This document shows positions 6,684-14,006 of a stretch of 15,988 nt of DNA, piece after piece. The DNA comes from Dehalococcoidia bacterium. GTDB taxonomy: Bacteria > Chloroflexota > Dehalococcoidia > Dehalococcoidales > E44-bin46. The DNA is taken from the NCBI GenBank assembly GCA_004376105.1, contig SOKA01000009.1, forward strand, positions 1-15,988. Direction: 5' to 3'. Under the pieces are notes generated by a model. It was not told the DNA's origin, did not search any database, and saw only the letters and a program-made list of their open reading frames with translations. The translations under genes and the position numbers were made by a program. Positions within the stretch are counted from its first letter, which is position 1, and each line of letters starts with the position of its first letter.

Positions 6684-7335
6684 GGCTAGTTTTTTGGGCA
6701 TTGACCTTACCTCAAAGGAGGCTAAGCCTAGCGCCTGCCTCGGGCTAGATAATCAGCTAAAACTTATATACCTTGGTTTCCTAAATGGGGATTCAGATAT
6801 CCTGCAAGCTGTGAGTAGGCATGAGTTCGAGTTGATAGCTATTGATGCCCCACTCAGCCTACCTAAAGGGCTATGCTGCCTCGAGGAGAGCTGTTCTTGC
6901 CAGCCAACGGCTGGGGTTAAGGGTAGGAATTGCGAGCGGGAGCTAGCTAGGCTAGGCATCCCCTGTTATTTCACCACCAAAAAATCTATTATCAAGGCTA
7001 TGGTTTACCGGGGCATTAGATTGAGGACTGAGCTTGAAGCTATGGGTTATGAGGTTATTGAGGTCTACCCCCATGCTAGTAAGCTTCGCCTATTTGGCAA
7101 GCCAATTCCATCTAAATTAAAACCAGACGGTCTGACATTCTTGAAGCAACGTATTTGTCAGTTGTTACCCAATATTACTCCCTTTGTAGATGGGTTTAAC
7201 CACGACATGTGCGATGCCGCTATAGCTGCTTACACTGCTTTTTTGCGCTCTCAGGGCAAGACAGAGCTATGTGGTGAACCTGAGGAGGGTGCAATTTGTC
7301 TTCCATTTCTTGACAGGGTAATTTATGCCCGCTAA
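6673..7335 (+). CDS. DUF429 family protein (RNase H-fold, predicted nuclease)
   Basis: The 220-residue protein shows the DUF429 landmarks in order: F-L-G-I-D-L-T-S at 7-14 (first acidic residue D11), A-I-D-A-P-L-S-L-P at about 55-63, E-V-Y-P-H-A-S at about 131-137, and C-D-A-A-I-A-A-Y-T-A near 181-190. These fit the acidic positions of an RNase H-like fold; the family is described as predicted nucleases without a proven substrate. Several cysteines (C-C-x-E-E-x-C-x-C, residues 66-76) in an early loop may bind metal. It begins at a GTG inside the end of the flavoprotein gene, an 11-nt overlap. Pairing with a COG2509 oxidoreductase is notable but unexplained. Confidence 0.82.
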   Translation: MDIRASFLGIDLTSKEAKPSACLGLDNQLKLIYLGFLNGDSDILQAVSRHEFELIAIDAPLSLPKGLCCLEESCSCQPTAGVKGRNCERELARLGIPCYFTTKKSIIKAMVYRGIRLRTELEAMGYEVIEVYPHASKLRLFGKPIPSKLKPDGLTFLKQRICQLLPNITPFVDGFNHDMCDAAIAAYTAFLRSQGKTELCGEPEEGAICLPFLDRVIYAR

Positions 7336-7342
7336 AATATGT

Positions 7343-7369
7343 TTGTTTCTTCGGGTCTCCCTTTATAAA
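7343..7369 (+). promoter_or_regulatory. Possible promoter for rpsU operon
   Basis: TTGTTT (7343-7348) and TATAAA (7364-7369) are 15 bp apart, short of the usual 16-18 bp. They lie 30 nt before the rpsU GTG. The position is right; the spacing makes it weak. Confidence 0.3.
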
Positions 7370-7398
7370 TGACAAGAAAGACAAGGGGATGATGCTAT

Positions 7399-7590
7399 GT
7401 GACTAATGTAGTAGCCTATGAGAATGAGAGCTTCGACAGTTTGCTCAAACGGTTTAACAAAAGGGTGCACCAGGATGGTATTCTGGCTCAAGTGCGTCGT
7501 CGCCAATACTACGAGAAGCCTAGTGTTAAGCGTAAGCGGAAGAAGGCATCTAAAAGACGCAAAACTGCCAGAGCACTGAGAAGGTGGTAG
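7399..7590 (+). CDS. rpsU: 30S ribosomal protein bS21
   Basis: The 63-residue protein has the bS21 pattern throughout: V-A-Y-E-N-E-S-F-D-S-L-L-K-R-F-N-K-R-V at 5-23, Q-V-R-R-R-Q-Y-Y-E-K-P at 31-41, and a Lys/Arg-rich tail (KRKRKKASKRRKTARALRRW). bS21 sits on the platform of the small subunit near the anti-Shine-Dalgarno region of 16S rRNA and helps start translation. It begins at GTG with GGGGATGAT upstream. The stop overlaps the start region of the GatB/YqeY-domain gene; rpsU-yqeY is a known neighbour pair, as in Bacillus subtilis. Confidence 0.93.
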   Translation: MTNVVAYENESFDSLLKRFNKRVHQDGILAQVRRRQYYEKPSVKRKRKKASKRRKTARALRRW

Positions 7591-8066
7591 ATATTAGTAA
7601 GGCTGTAAGTAAAGTGGAAGCGGAGTTAAAACAAAAATTAATCGATGACCTTAAACAGGCGATGAGGGACGGGGATAAGGTAAGACGTTCCGTTATCCGA
7701 TTGGTGATGGCAGCCATTAAAAACGCTGAAATCGCCCGGCACGCCGCTTTAGATGATACTGATATCCTTGGCATTATTGCCAAGGAGGTGAGGCAGCGTC
7801 AGGAGAGCATTGAAGCCTTTAAACAGGGAAACCGCCACGACCTGGTGGCCCAGGAAGAAGCGGAGATGGCTGTGCTAAAGGAGTATTTACCCCGGCAGAT
7901 GACCCGGGAAGAGATAATAGCCGCCGCTCGCCAGATTATCAAGGAGATAGGGGCGCAGGGACCTCACGACAAAGGAAAGGTTATGCCCAAGCTTATCGCT
8001 CAGCTTAAAGGCCGGGCGGATGGCCGAGAGATAAACGCGGTAGTAACTGAGTTGCTTAGTTTGTAA
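7584..8066 (+). CDS. yqeY: GatB/YqeY domain-containing protein
   Basis: The protein matches the YqeY family: L-I-D-D-L-K-Q-A-M-R-D-G-D-K-V-R-R-S-V-I-R-L-V near the start, then I-A-K-E-V-R-Q-R-Q-E-S-I-E-A-F, Y-L-P-R-Q-M-T, and D-K-G-K-V-M-P-K-L in the tail. YqeY shares the helical tail domain of the GatB subunit of tRNA amidotransferase and may bind tRNA; its exact job is unproven. Two GTG starts are possible. The one at 7584 (160 residues) overlaps rpsU by 7 nt but has a purine-rich site right against it. The one at 7614 (150 residues) gives the usual family length and a TAAGG site 12 nt upstream. I list the longer form; the shorter is quite possible. Confidence 0.88.
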   Translation: MVDISKAVSKVEAELKQKLIDDLKQAMRDGDKVRRSVIRLVMAAIKNAEIARHAALDDTDILGIIAKEVRQRQESIEAFKQGNRHDLVAQEEAEMAVLKEYLPRQMTREEIIAAARQIIKEIGAQGPHDKGKVMPKLIAQLKGRADGREINAVVTELLSL

Positions 8067-8082
8067 TCATTCGAGGTGAACA

Positions 8083-10284
8083 ATAACGGTTGATAAACGG
8101 ATACTAGATGAAGTCGCTCTAAGCCAAGCGGAATATGAGCTCATACTCCACAGGTTGGGCCGAGAGCCAACAATTGTGGAGATAGGTATGTTTGGCTCAC
8201 TGTGGAGTGAGCATTGTGGTTATAAACACTCCAAGCCTTTATTCAAACTATTCCCCCCTCGCAGCCGGAGGGTGCTGGCTGAGATCGGAACTGAGAATGC
8301 CGGCGTAGTGGATATTGGTGATGGCTTGGCGGTGGTGATGAAGATTGAGTCCCACAACCACCCCTCAGCTATTGAACCCTATCACGGGGCAGCCAGCGGG
8401 TTGGGTGGGGTAGTGCGAGACATTCTGACCATGGGAGCTCGTCCGGTAGCGGCTATTGATTCTCTGCGCTTTGGTCCTTTAGATGACTCCCATAATCGGT
8501 ATCTATTCAGTAAGGCGGTGGCTGGTTTTGCTGACTACGGAAATAAGCTGGGTATCCCCACCGTCGCTGGGGAGTCCTATTTTTCCCGTCCTTATTCAAC
8601 CAATCCACTGGTTAATGCTATGTGTGTGGGCATCGCGGAGGTTGAGAAATTGGTTTGGGCTAGAGCCAGCGGTGTGGGTAACCTACTGATGATAGTCGGT
8701 GCTGAAACAGGCAGGGACGGAGTTCATGGCGCTTCAGGGCTGGCATCAAGAACACTCGAGGCTGAGGCTGAGCCTAGCACTGTGGTTCAAGCCAGCGACC
8801 CGGCTCTGGAGAAACTACTTATTGAAGCCTGTTTGGAGTTAGCTAAAGCCGACTGGCTGGTAGGTATGCAGGACTTGGGGGCGGCTGGCTTAACCTGCTC
8901 AGCCGTGGAGACAGCCTCTAGAGCCGGTAACGGGGTGGAGCTTGACGTGCTCAAAGTACCACACCGAGAGACAGGGATGACTCCCTATGAGATTATGCTT
9001 TCCGAAACACAAGAAAGAATGCTGATAATAGTTAAGAAGGAATTTAAGGATAAAGTATTACACCTGTTTCATCGCTGGGGACTTCGTTGTAACATTATCG
9101 GCCAGGTTACTAGCGATGGACTAGCTAGAGTTAAAGAGGGTGATACTGTGGTGGCTGAAGCCCCAGTGAAGGCTCTTACTGAACCACCGATGTATACCTA
9201 CCGAGTAAGGAAGCCAAGGCGATTAAGACGGCTTCAGTCACTTGACCTAGGGGATATTCCCGACCTGACTCCAGAGAGGGCTCAATCTGTTTTTCTTAAG
9301 TTGCTGGCGTCAGCCAACATTTGTAGTCGGGAATGGATATTTCGTCACTCTGATTATGACCAAGCTGATGTGGTTATTCCTCCCGGCGGTGATGCTGGGA
9401 TGTTACGGATAAAGGGTAGCGGTAAGGGGCTTTCTTTTACTGTGGATGGGAATGGACGCTATTGCTACCTTGACCCCTACGCCGGAGGGGCTATAGCTGT
9501 AGCCGAGGCAGCCCGAAATCTAGTCTGCACCGGTGCCAAGCCCCTAGCTGTTACCGATTGCCTAAACCTGGGCAACCCGGAGAATAAGGATGTTTACTAC
9601 CAGCTCAAAGAGTCTATTCGTGGCATAGGTAGAGCCTGCCGCAAATTGAATATTCAGATAATTAGCGGCAATGTTAGCCTTTATAATGAGGCTAGGGAAG
9701 GAGCCATCTATCCCACGCCGATATGTGGCATGGTTGGTCTTATTGAAGATACAAGCCAGCGGTGTGACATGGGCTTTGTTAAGGAGGGTGACCAAGTGTT
9801 TTTATTGGGTAGCGGTTTTGATGACGGGGGATTAGGAGGCAGCGAGTACCTTGAGCTGATTTATAACTTGGTTAAAGGCAGACCTTATATTGACCTCAAC
9901 CTAGAAAAGAAGGTGCAATCCTGTTGCCTGAAGGCCATTAAGCAAGGAGTTGTTAGTTCGGCTCATGACTGCTCTCATGGCGGTCTGGTGATTACCTTAG
10001 CTGAGTCCTGTTTAAGAGGAGGTCTTGGTTTTAAGGGGGAGGGGTGGCAATTTGGGGGTAGACTGGATGCCACCTTATTTGGAGAAGCACAATCAAGGAT
10101 TGTAGTCTCGGTTGAGCAAAATAGGGTTCGGCAGTTAGAAGCCCTAGCCATGTGTGAAGGAATACCTGTAACTAAATTAGGCACGGTAGGCGGTAAGCGG
10201 TTTATTATCGACGGCTATATAGATCTACCTCTGGAGGAAATAGAAGCTGTGTGGCGAGAGGGCTTGGAGAAAATGCTGGGTTAA
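8083..10284 (+). CDS. purL: Phosphoribosylformylglycinamidine synthase subunit PurL
   Basis: PurL uses ATP and glutamine-derived ammonia to turn FGAR into FGAM in purine synthesis; small PurL works with PurS and PurQ, neither of which is in the window. Motifs seen include M-F-G-S-L-W-S-E-H-C-G-Y-K-H-S-K-P, K-I-E-S-H-N-H-P-S-A-I-E-P-Y, G-A-A-S-G-L-G-G-V-V-R-D-I, and S-A-H-D-C-S-H-G-G-L in the second half. The first standard start is a TTG at 8155, but the conserved N-terminal helix (ILDEVALSQAEYELILHRLG) lies upstream of it in frame. That frame opens after a TGA at 8077-8079. The best-placed start is ATA at 8083, 6 nt after GAGG (8073-8076), giving 733 residues, the usual size. It is either a rare AUA start or an ATG mutated or misread by one base. 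Confidence 0.9.
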   Translation: MTVDKRILDEVALSQAEYELILHRLGREPTIVEIGMFGSLWSEHCGYKHSKPLFKLFPPRSRRVLAEIGTENAGVVDIGDGLAVVMKIESHNHPSAIEPYHGAASGLGGVVRDILTMGARPVAAIDSLRFGPLDDSHNRYLFSKAVAGFADYGNKLGIPTVAGESYFSRPYSTNPLVNAMCVGIAEVEKLVWARASGVGNLLMIVGAETGRDGVHGASGLASRTLEAEAEPSTVVQASDPALEKLLIEACLELAKADWLVGMQDLGAAGLTCSAVETASRAGNGVELDVLKVPHRETGMTPYEIMLSETQERMLIIVKKEFKDKVLHLFHRWGLRCNIIGQVTSDGLARVKEGDTVVAEAPVKALTEPPMYTYRVRKPRRLRRLQSLDLGDIPDLTPERAQSVFLKLLASANICSREWIFRHSDYDQADVVIPPGGDAGMLRIKGSGKGLSFTVDGNGRYCYLDPYAGGAIAVAEAARNLVCTGAKPLAVTDCLNLGNPENKDVYYQLKESIRGIGRACRKLNIQIISGNVSLYNEAREGAIYPTPICGMVGLIEDTSQRCDMGFVKEGDQVFLLGSGFDDGGLGGSEYLELIYNLVKGRPYIDLNLEKKVQSCCLKAIKQGVVSSAHDCSHGGLVITLAESCLRGGLGFKGEGWQFGGRLDATLFGEAQSRIVVSVEQNRVRQLEALAMCEGIPVTKLGTVGGKRFIIDGYIDLPLEEIEAVWREGLEKMLG

Positions 10285-10357
10285 CGGTGAGCCAAGGAGC
10301 AGGGGGACGGCTTCCAGATTTTCCTAAACGCCGTCAGGTGGGCTAAGGGCTTATAAA

Positions 10358-11971
10358 TCAACCGCGGAACTTAGTTTGAGCCAGGGCTCTGTTTAGCTCA
10401 AGCTCTAAATGACTGGGTTTGATACCTGAATCCAATATCGCCCAGGGTAGCTTTTGACTGGTATCCCACCTCTGGTGAGCATAATAGTCAATATCTAGAT
10501 GGCATTTTTCTATGGCTTGGCGCCAGCCAGATAATGACACCTCTTCAATATTAGCCAGCACCTCAGCTAATTTAATGTCGCCTCGGGCTAGAACCCCCTG
10601 AACCTGACTCCAAGCCGGGCTTTCACATTTAAGTTTAATCCCTTTTGGCAATAAACCGTTTTTGAGTAGAGACAAACGGCGATTCAGAGTGGAGGGTTGC
10701 GCCATAGGCAGCCATTGGAAAGGTGTTCCCGCCTTAGGCACAAAAGGAGCAATACTGAGGATAATACGACAGCCACTTCGTTGCCTATCAAGGATGTTCT
10801 TGCACCTAAGAGTCAGCTTTGTGATTTCCTCAATATCTTCATCAGTCTCTGAGGGCAAACCAATCATGAAGTAGAGTTTGAGCTGCTTTATTTTCAGCTC
10901 AGCGACTTTGCTTACTGACTCTAAAATATCGTCCTCGGAGATACCCTTTTTAATGACCTGGCGCAAGCGCTGGGAGCCAGCCTCAGGGGCAAGAGCGATG
11001 GTTTGTGTCCCCCCTTTAGCTAATTCTCTCAATACTATGCGGGAAAGGGGTCTCATCCGTAGTGAGCTGACAGAGAGCTCAGCCCCCATTTGTTGTAGCT
11101 TAACCATTAGCTCCTCTATTTGAGGATGGTCTGAAACAGCCGCCCCGACTAGCCCCAGGCGCTTCCTGTACTTAAGCCCCAGCTCAGCCTGTTCTATTAG
11201 CTTGTCTACGGAGCGAAAGCGCATAGGGTAAAAGGCATTGCTGACCAAACAAAAGCGACAGCCCCAGTGGCAGCCCCGCTCTACCTCAATGAGATATAAG
11301 CCGCCTAGCTCGGTATCTGGAGTGAGTATGGTAGAGGTGGTAGGAAAGTCATCCAGGTTTGTTACCCACTGGCGAACCACAGGATTTCCGGAGTAATATT
11401 GTGGCACATAGATGCCGGGGAGTGAGGCTAGCGCTTTTAGCAGTTCATCACGCCTATCCCTAATGCCCTCAGATAGTATGGGAAGCATAACCGGAAGTAT
11501 TGGCTCTGCCTCACCAATACACAGGCAATCAAAGAATGGTGACAAGGGCAGGGGATTAGCGGTAATGCAGGGACCACCAGCTATAACTACTGGATGCCTT
11601 TCATCACGGTCTGCAGCATACAGGGGTATACCACTGGCTTTAAGAATTTGCACTACATTAAAGTAATCAATCTCATAGGTGATAGAAAAGGCAAGGACAG
11701 CGAAATCTGAAAGCGGTCGCTGAGATTCCAGGCATAACGGGGGTAGTTGCTGAATGCTGTCGTCTTTTCCCCAAAAAGCTCTTTCACAAACGACTTCACT
11801 GTAGCTATTTAAGAGGCTATAGATAGTATGAACTCCCAGATTGGACATCCCAACATAATAGGAGTTTGGATAGATAAGGGCGATGGGGATTCTACCTCCC
11901 CAATCCTTGATAATAGTGCCCTGTTCTCGGGAAAGCTGCCGTCTGGCTTTTTTGATTTCATCCCAACCCAT
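10358..11971 (-). CDS. Radical SAM protein, TIGR03960-like
   Basis: The 537-residue protein carries the [4Fe-4S]-binding C-H-W-G-C-R-F-C (C234, C238, C241), preceded by Y-L-I-E-V-E-R-G as in radical SAM enzymes. The first 200 residues form a cobalamin-binding-like Rossmann region (IALIYPNSYYVGMSNLG, AGGPCITANP, CLCIGEAEP) without a clear D-x-H-x-x-G histidine. The radical SAM barrel runs to about 440 (APEAGSQRLRQVIKKGI, YFMIGLPSETDEDI), followed by a C-terminal helical part. This is the layout of the TIGR03960 group, whose substrate is unknown. It lies 24 nt downstream of the NYN gene on the same strand, so they are likely one operon. It faces purL tail to tail across 73 nt; I see no good terminator there. 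Confidence 0.85.
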   Translation of the reverse strand: MGWDEIKKARRQLSREQGTIIKDWGGRIPIALIYPNSYYVGMSNLGVHTIYSLLNSYSEVVCERAFWGKDDSIQQLPPLCLESQRPLSDFAVLAFSITYEIDYFNVVQILKASGIPLYAADRDERHPVVIAGGPCITANPLPLSPFFDCLCIGEAEPILPVMLPILSEGIRDRRDELLKALASLPGIYVPQYYSGNPVVRQWVTNLDDFPTTSTILTPDTELGGLYLIEVERGCHWGCRFCLVSNAFYPMRFRSVDKLIEQAELGLKYRKRLGLVGAAVSDHPQIEELMVKLQQMGAELSVSSLRMRPLSRIVLRELAKGGTQTIALAPEAGSQRLRQVIKKGISEDDILESVSKVAELKIKQLKLYFMIGLPSETDEDIEEITKLTLRCKNILDRQRSGCRIILSIAPFVPKAGTPFQWLPMAQPSTLNRRLSLLKNGLLPKGIKLKCESPAWSQVQGVLARGDIKLAEVLANIEEVSLSGWRQAIEKCHLDIDYYAHQRWDTSQKLPWAILDSGIKPSHLELELNRALAQTKFRG

Positions 11972-11995
11972 AAGGCTATTTACTAACTTTTATCT

Positions 11996-12538
11996 TTATT
12001 TCCAGCAGCCCTTGAGAAACCGAGCGTTTATAGTTATTACTCTATCGGCTACTACCCTTAACCGCCTTGAAGTCCGTTCTTTACCAAATAAGGCAACCTC
12101 TACATGCTTCCCGTTGTCCTTTACTGACTGGAGGGCGCCCACATAATCATTATCGCCAGCAACAAGAACAGTCACATCGTAATTGTTCTTAAAACTGTGA
12201 GTTATCATATCGGTAGCTAATTGTATATCGACCCCCTTTTCGTAAGGAGGGGTGTTAGGCCAATTGCTAGTGTAAACGAGGCGCCCTAAACGTAACTCAC
12301 AGTAAGGTATGGCACTTACACCGGTAAAGAACGCCTGCTGGTCTCTGTATCGCTCTGGCTCCTCCCTACGCCCTACCTTGGCATTATAGTAATAGATTCT
12401 TGCTAACCGACGCCTGCCCAAGAGCTTATTACCAAGCTTGCCCATGTCTATGTCAGTTCTATTAAAAAAATTCTTAAGAGAATGGTACAGGTTGCTGCCA
12501 TCAATGAATATCATTACCCTATCTGTCATATCCCCCAT
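11996..12538 (-). CDS. NYN domain protein (LabA/DUF88-like), predicted ribonuclease
   Basis: The 180-residue protein is a single NYN (PIN-like) domain. It has M-I-F-I-D-G-S-N-L-Y at 9-18 (D13, N16), E-K-G-V-D-I-Q-L-A-T-D-M at 100-111 (D104, D110), and V-A-G-D-N-D-Y at 126-132 (D129, D131). These acids form the metal-binding site expected of NYN ribonucleases, so the site looks intact. The first ATG (12538) has an SD-like GGAAGGTGAT before it; a second ATG three codons later is also possible. It is the first gene of a two-gene operon with the radical SAM protein. The RNA substrate cannot be read from the sequence. Confidence 0.85.
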   Translation of the reverse strand: MGDMTDRVMIFIDGSNLYHSLKNFFNRTDIDMGKLGNKLLGRRRLARIYYYNAKVGRREEPERYRDQQAFFTGVSAIPYCELRLGRLVYTSNWPNTPPYEKGVDIQLATDMITHSFKNNYDVTVLVAGDNDYVGALQSVKDNGKHVEVALFGKERTSRRLRVVADRVITINARFLKGCWK

Positions 12539-12586
12539 ATTATCACCTTCCTTCTAAACTATTTTTGTATTATGTTTACTAAGCCA

Positions 12587-12592
12587 ATTATA
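12587..12592 (-). promoter_or_regulatory. Possible -10 element for the NYN operon
   Basis: A perfect TATAAT on the minus strand lies about 50 nt before the NYN start. No good -35 box is found at 16-18 bp; TTGCTC is 21 bp away. Support is only the -10 match and the position. Confidence 0.3.
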
Positions 12593-12632
12593 TAGCCTCT
12601 GGACTAAAATTGCGAGCAAGTCATAAATAGTG

Positions 12633-12641
12633 TGGTAAAAT
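12633..12641 (+). promoter_or_regulatory. Extended -10 promoter for the small + strand genes
   Basis: TGGTAAAAT fits an extended -10 (TGnTAnAAT-like), about 30 nt before the ATG at 12673. TTGCGA at 12610-12615 is 20 bp upstream, too far for a normal -35 box. Confidence 0.35.
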
Positions 12642-12672
12642 AGTCACAATATGGTTAGGGAGGAGGATAACG

Positions 12673-12732
12673 ATGGATATAGTGACAGCTACACAAACAG
12701 GAAAGTTCTCGCCACATGATTTTGCTGGATAG
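12673..12732 (+). CDS. 19-residue small ORF with strong ribosome binding site
   Basis: ATG is preceded by GGGAGGAGG, one of the best ribosome binding sites in the window, 7 nt upstream. It encodes 19 residues, M-D-I-V-T-A-T-Q-T-G-K-F-S-P-H-D-F-A-G, then TAG. The peptide is soluble and has no runs of one amino acid as in attenuator leaders. It lies 22 nt before the zinc-ribbon gene and would be on the same mRNA. It may be a true small protein, a leader peptide coupling translation to the next gene, or the remains of a longer gene. No family is recognised. Confidence 0.4.
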   Translation: MDIVTATQTGKFSPHDFAG

Positions 12733-12754
12733 AAGAATAGAAAGGGGGTAAACG

Positions 12755-12949
12755 ATGCCAGTATGTCCATATTGTAACCAAGAGATTACTACCCTATATT
12801 CCAGTCCAAGGAGAAATTTAGTATGGCACGATGGGAAATGGGTTGTAGACATATCCGATAATGAGGTTGTCATTGTAGGTTCGGCTTGCTACGAAGAACT
12901 TGGAACAGCAGACCTGAACAAGCTCGGTGTGCCTAACGAATTAAGATAA
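12755..12949 (+). CDS. Small zinc-ribbon-like protein
   Basis: The 64-residue protein begins with C-P-Y-C at 4-7, a typical zinc knuckle, followed by a short beta hairpin (NLVWHDGKWVVD). It has a possible second knuckle at 42-45, where the sequence is G-S-A-C instead of C-x-x-C. Only one Cys remains at that site, so zinc binding may be weakened or use another ligand such as H25. The ATG has AAAGGGGGT upstream with good spacing. It follows the 19-codon ORF. I know of no function; such proteins are often found as small accessory genes. Confidence 0.6.
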   Translation: MPVCPYCNQEITTLYSSPRRNLVWHDGKWVVDISDNEVVIVGSACYEELGTADLNKLGVPNELR

Positions 12950-12956
12950 GGGAGGA
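12950..12956 (+). promoter_or_regulatory. Orphan ribosome binding site
   Basis: GGGAGGA follows directly on the stop of the zinc-ribbon gene but no start codon or open frame follows on this strand. The minus-strand nuclease gene ends 16 nt later. It looks like the start of a lost third gene. Confidence 0.35.
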
Positions 12957-12971
12957 ATAAATAGCCAGAAT

Positions 12972-13946
12972 TTAGGTTACTCTAATAAGCTGGAAGTCCT
13001 CCTTAAGTTCGTTGAATGTAACAGGTACGCCATTTTCAATTATGTCAACTTTATATTCGAATGTACTGATTCTTTGTCTTTTTGCCTCTTGCAAAATCTT
13101 TCTTGAGAAATCTCTGGCAATGAGAACTCCTGCCAGACATTCATTACCCATCTCATCCAGATACATGCTCAACTGGCTAATATCTTGAAGTTTTGCTAAT
13201 CCAGTTTTTACTTCTATTATAATTTTTCTGGCTAGTCCTATGGGAATTGCTTCTTTAATCAAAATATCTATATGGCCTTCTGCTAAAGCTTTTTCTCCGA
13301 GAACCTCGAGTTTACTGGTATCCAAAGTTTCTACCCCTATTTGATAGAGAAAATCAGCCAAATTATTCTCATCAGACAAATGCTGTCTTATAGTTGCTTG
13401 AAGGATAACCTCAATAAAGCGAAAAATTTCAGGCGGAGAGACTTTACCTTTAGATTCAGTAAAACTTGGCATAAAAATTTCATACTCGTTAAGGTCTAAC
13501 CTATCTGCGGTCTCATCATATAACTCCCCGAGTTGTGATGCGCTTTGTAGAGTAGTTTGGTCTGCTTGAAAGTGGGTTTTCCGATATCCACCCCGTAGTA
13601 ATAAGTTTTCTGCCACATAAGCAAACTCAGCCCTAACTAATGATTCGTTAAGTTTTCGAATCGGCGTAAGATAAAGCCTGAATGGGAAGTAGTAGGTTTT
13701 TCTTGACGATTTGGAGGTCATAGTGTCCCAAGGTGGCAGGTTTTTTGCATCTTTTATTGCTTCTTTTCCTTCAACTCGATAAAGATTGTGAGCTTTAGCT
13801 CCATACAAAAAGGAAATAAAATCCCCTTCTTGTATCTCTGAGAATGTCCACACGCCATTAATGCTGTTTGGGAATCCAGCAAGGGCATACTTCACACAAA
13901 GCTCCAAGTTTTTTCTGCTTGAAACAGCTACAAAAAAGTAAGCCAT
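12972..13946 (-). CDS. EVE-like domain fused to PD-(D/E)xK nuclease; candidate modification-dependent restriction enzyme
   Basis: The 324-residue protein has two parts. Residues 1-125 look like an EVE/PUA-like domain: Y-F-F-V-A-V-S-S-R-K-N at the start, E-I-Q-E-G-D-F-I-S-F-L-Y-G-A-K at 37-51, Y-Y-F-P-F-R-L-Y-L-T-P at 85-95, and L-L-L-R-G-G-Y-R at 115-122. EVE domains read modified cytosines in DNA or RNA and are often fused to nucleases. Residues about 170-300 look like a PD-(D/E)xK nuclease: G-H-I-D at 224-227, I-I-I-E-V-K at 242-247, then Q-x-x-x-Y at 258-262. The catalytic D227, E245 and K247 are present. The gene is AT-rich compared with its neighbours. It lies 60 nt downstream of nrdJ on the same strand, with AAAGGGGG just before the ATG. 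Both domain calls are by eye. Confidence 0.68.
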   Translation of the reverse strand: MAYFFVAVSSRKNLELCVKYALAGFPNSINGVWTFSEIQEGDFISFLYGAKAHNLYRVEGKEAIKDAKNLPPWDTMTSKSSRKTYYFPFRLYLTPIRKLNESLVRAEFAYVAENLLLRGGYRKTHFQADQTTLQSASQLGELYDETADRLDLNEYEIFMPSFTESKGKVSPPEIFRFIEVILQATIRQHLSDENNLADFLYQIGVETLDTSKLEVLGEKALAEGHIDILIKEAIPIGLARKIIIEVKTGLAKLQDISQLSMYLDEMGNECLAGVLIARDFSRKILQEAKRQRISTFEYKVDIIENGVPVTFNELKEDFQLIRVT

Positions 13947-14006
13947 AATCCCCCTTTAGTATCTCCTTTCGTATCTATAAATTAGGCTAGATTTTACTCC
14001 TTTTAT

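Noticed and set aside
8155..8157. TTG as the start of purL
   Set aside because: It falls at the Leu of the conserved H-R-L-G-R-E-P segment, and it would remove the conserved N-terminal helix encoded upstream.
10306..10335. Terminator between purL and the radical SAM gene
   Set aside because: GACGGC/GCCGTC is only a 6-bp stem with an 18-nt loop and no T-run.
12655..12873. Minus-strand ORF over the zinc-ribbon gene
   Set aside because: The plus strand has a C-P-Y-C knuckle and a strong ribosome binding site; the minus reading has neither.
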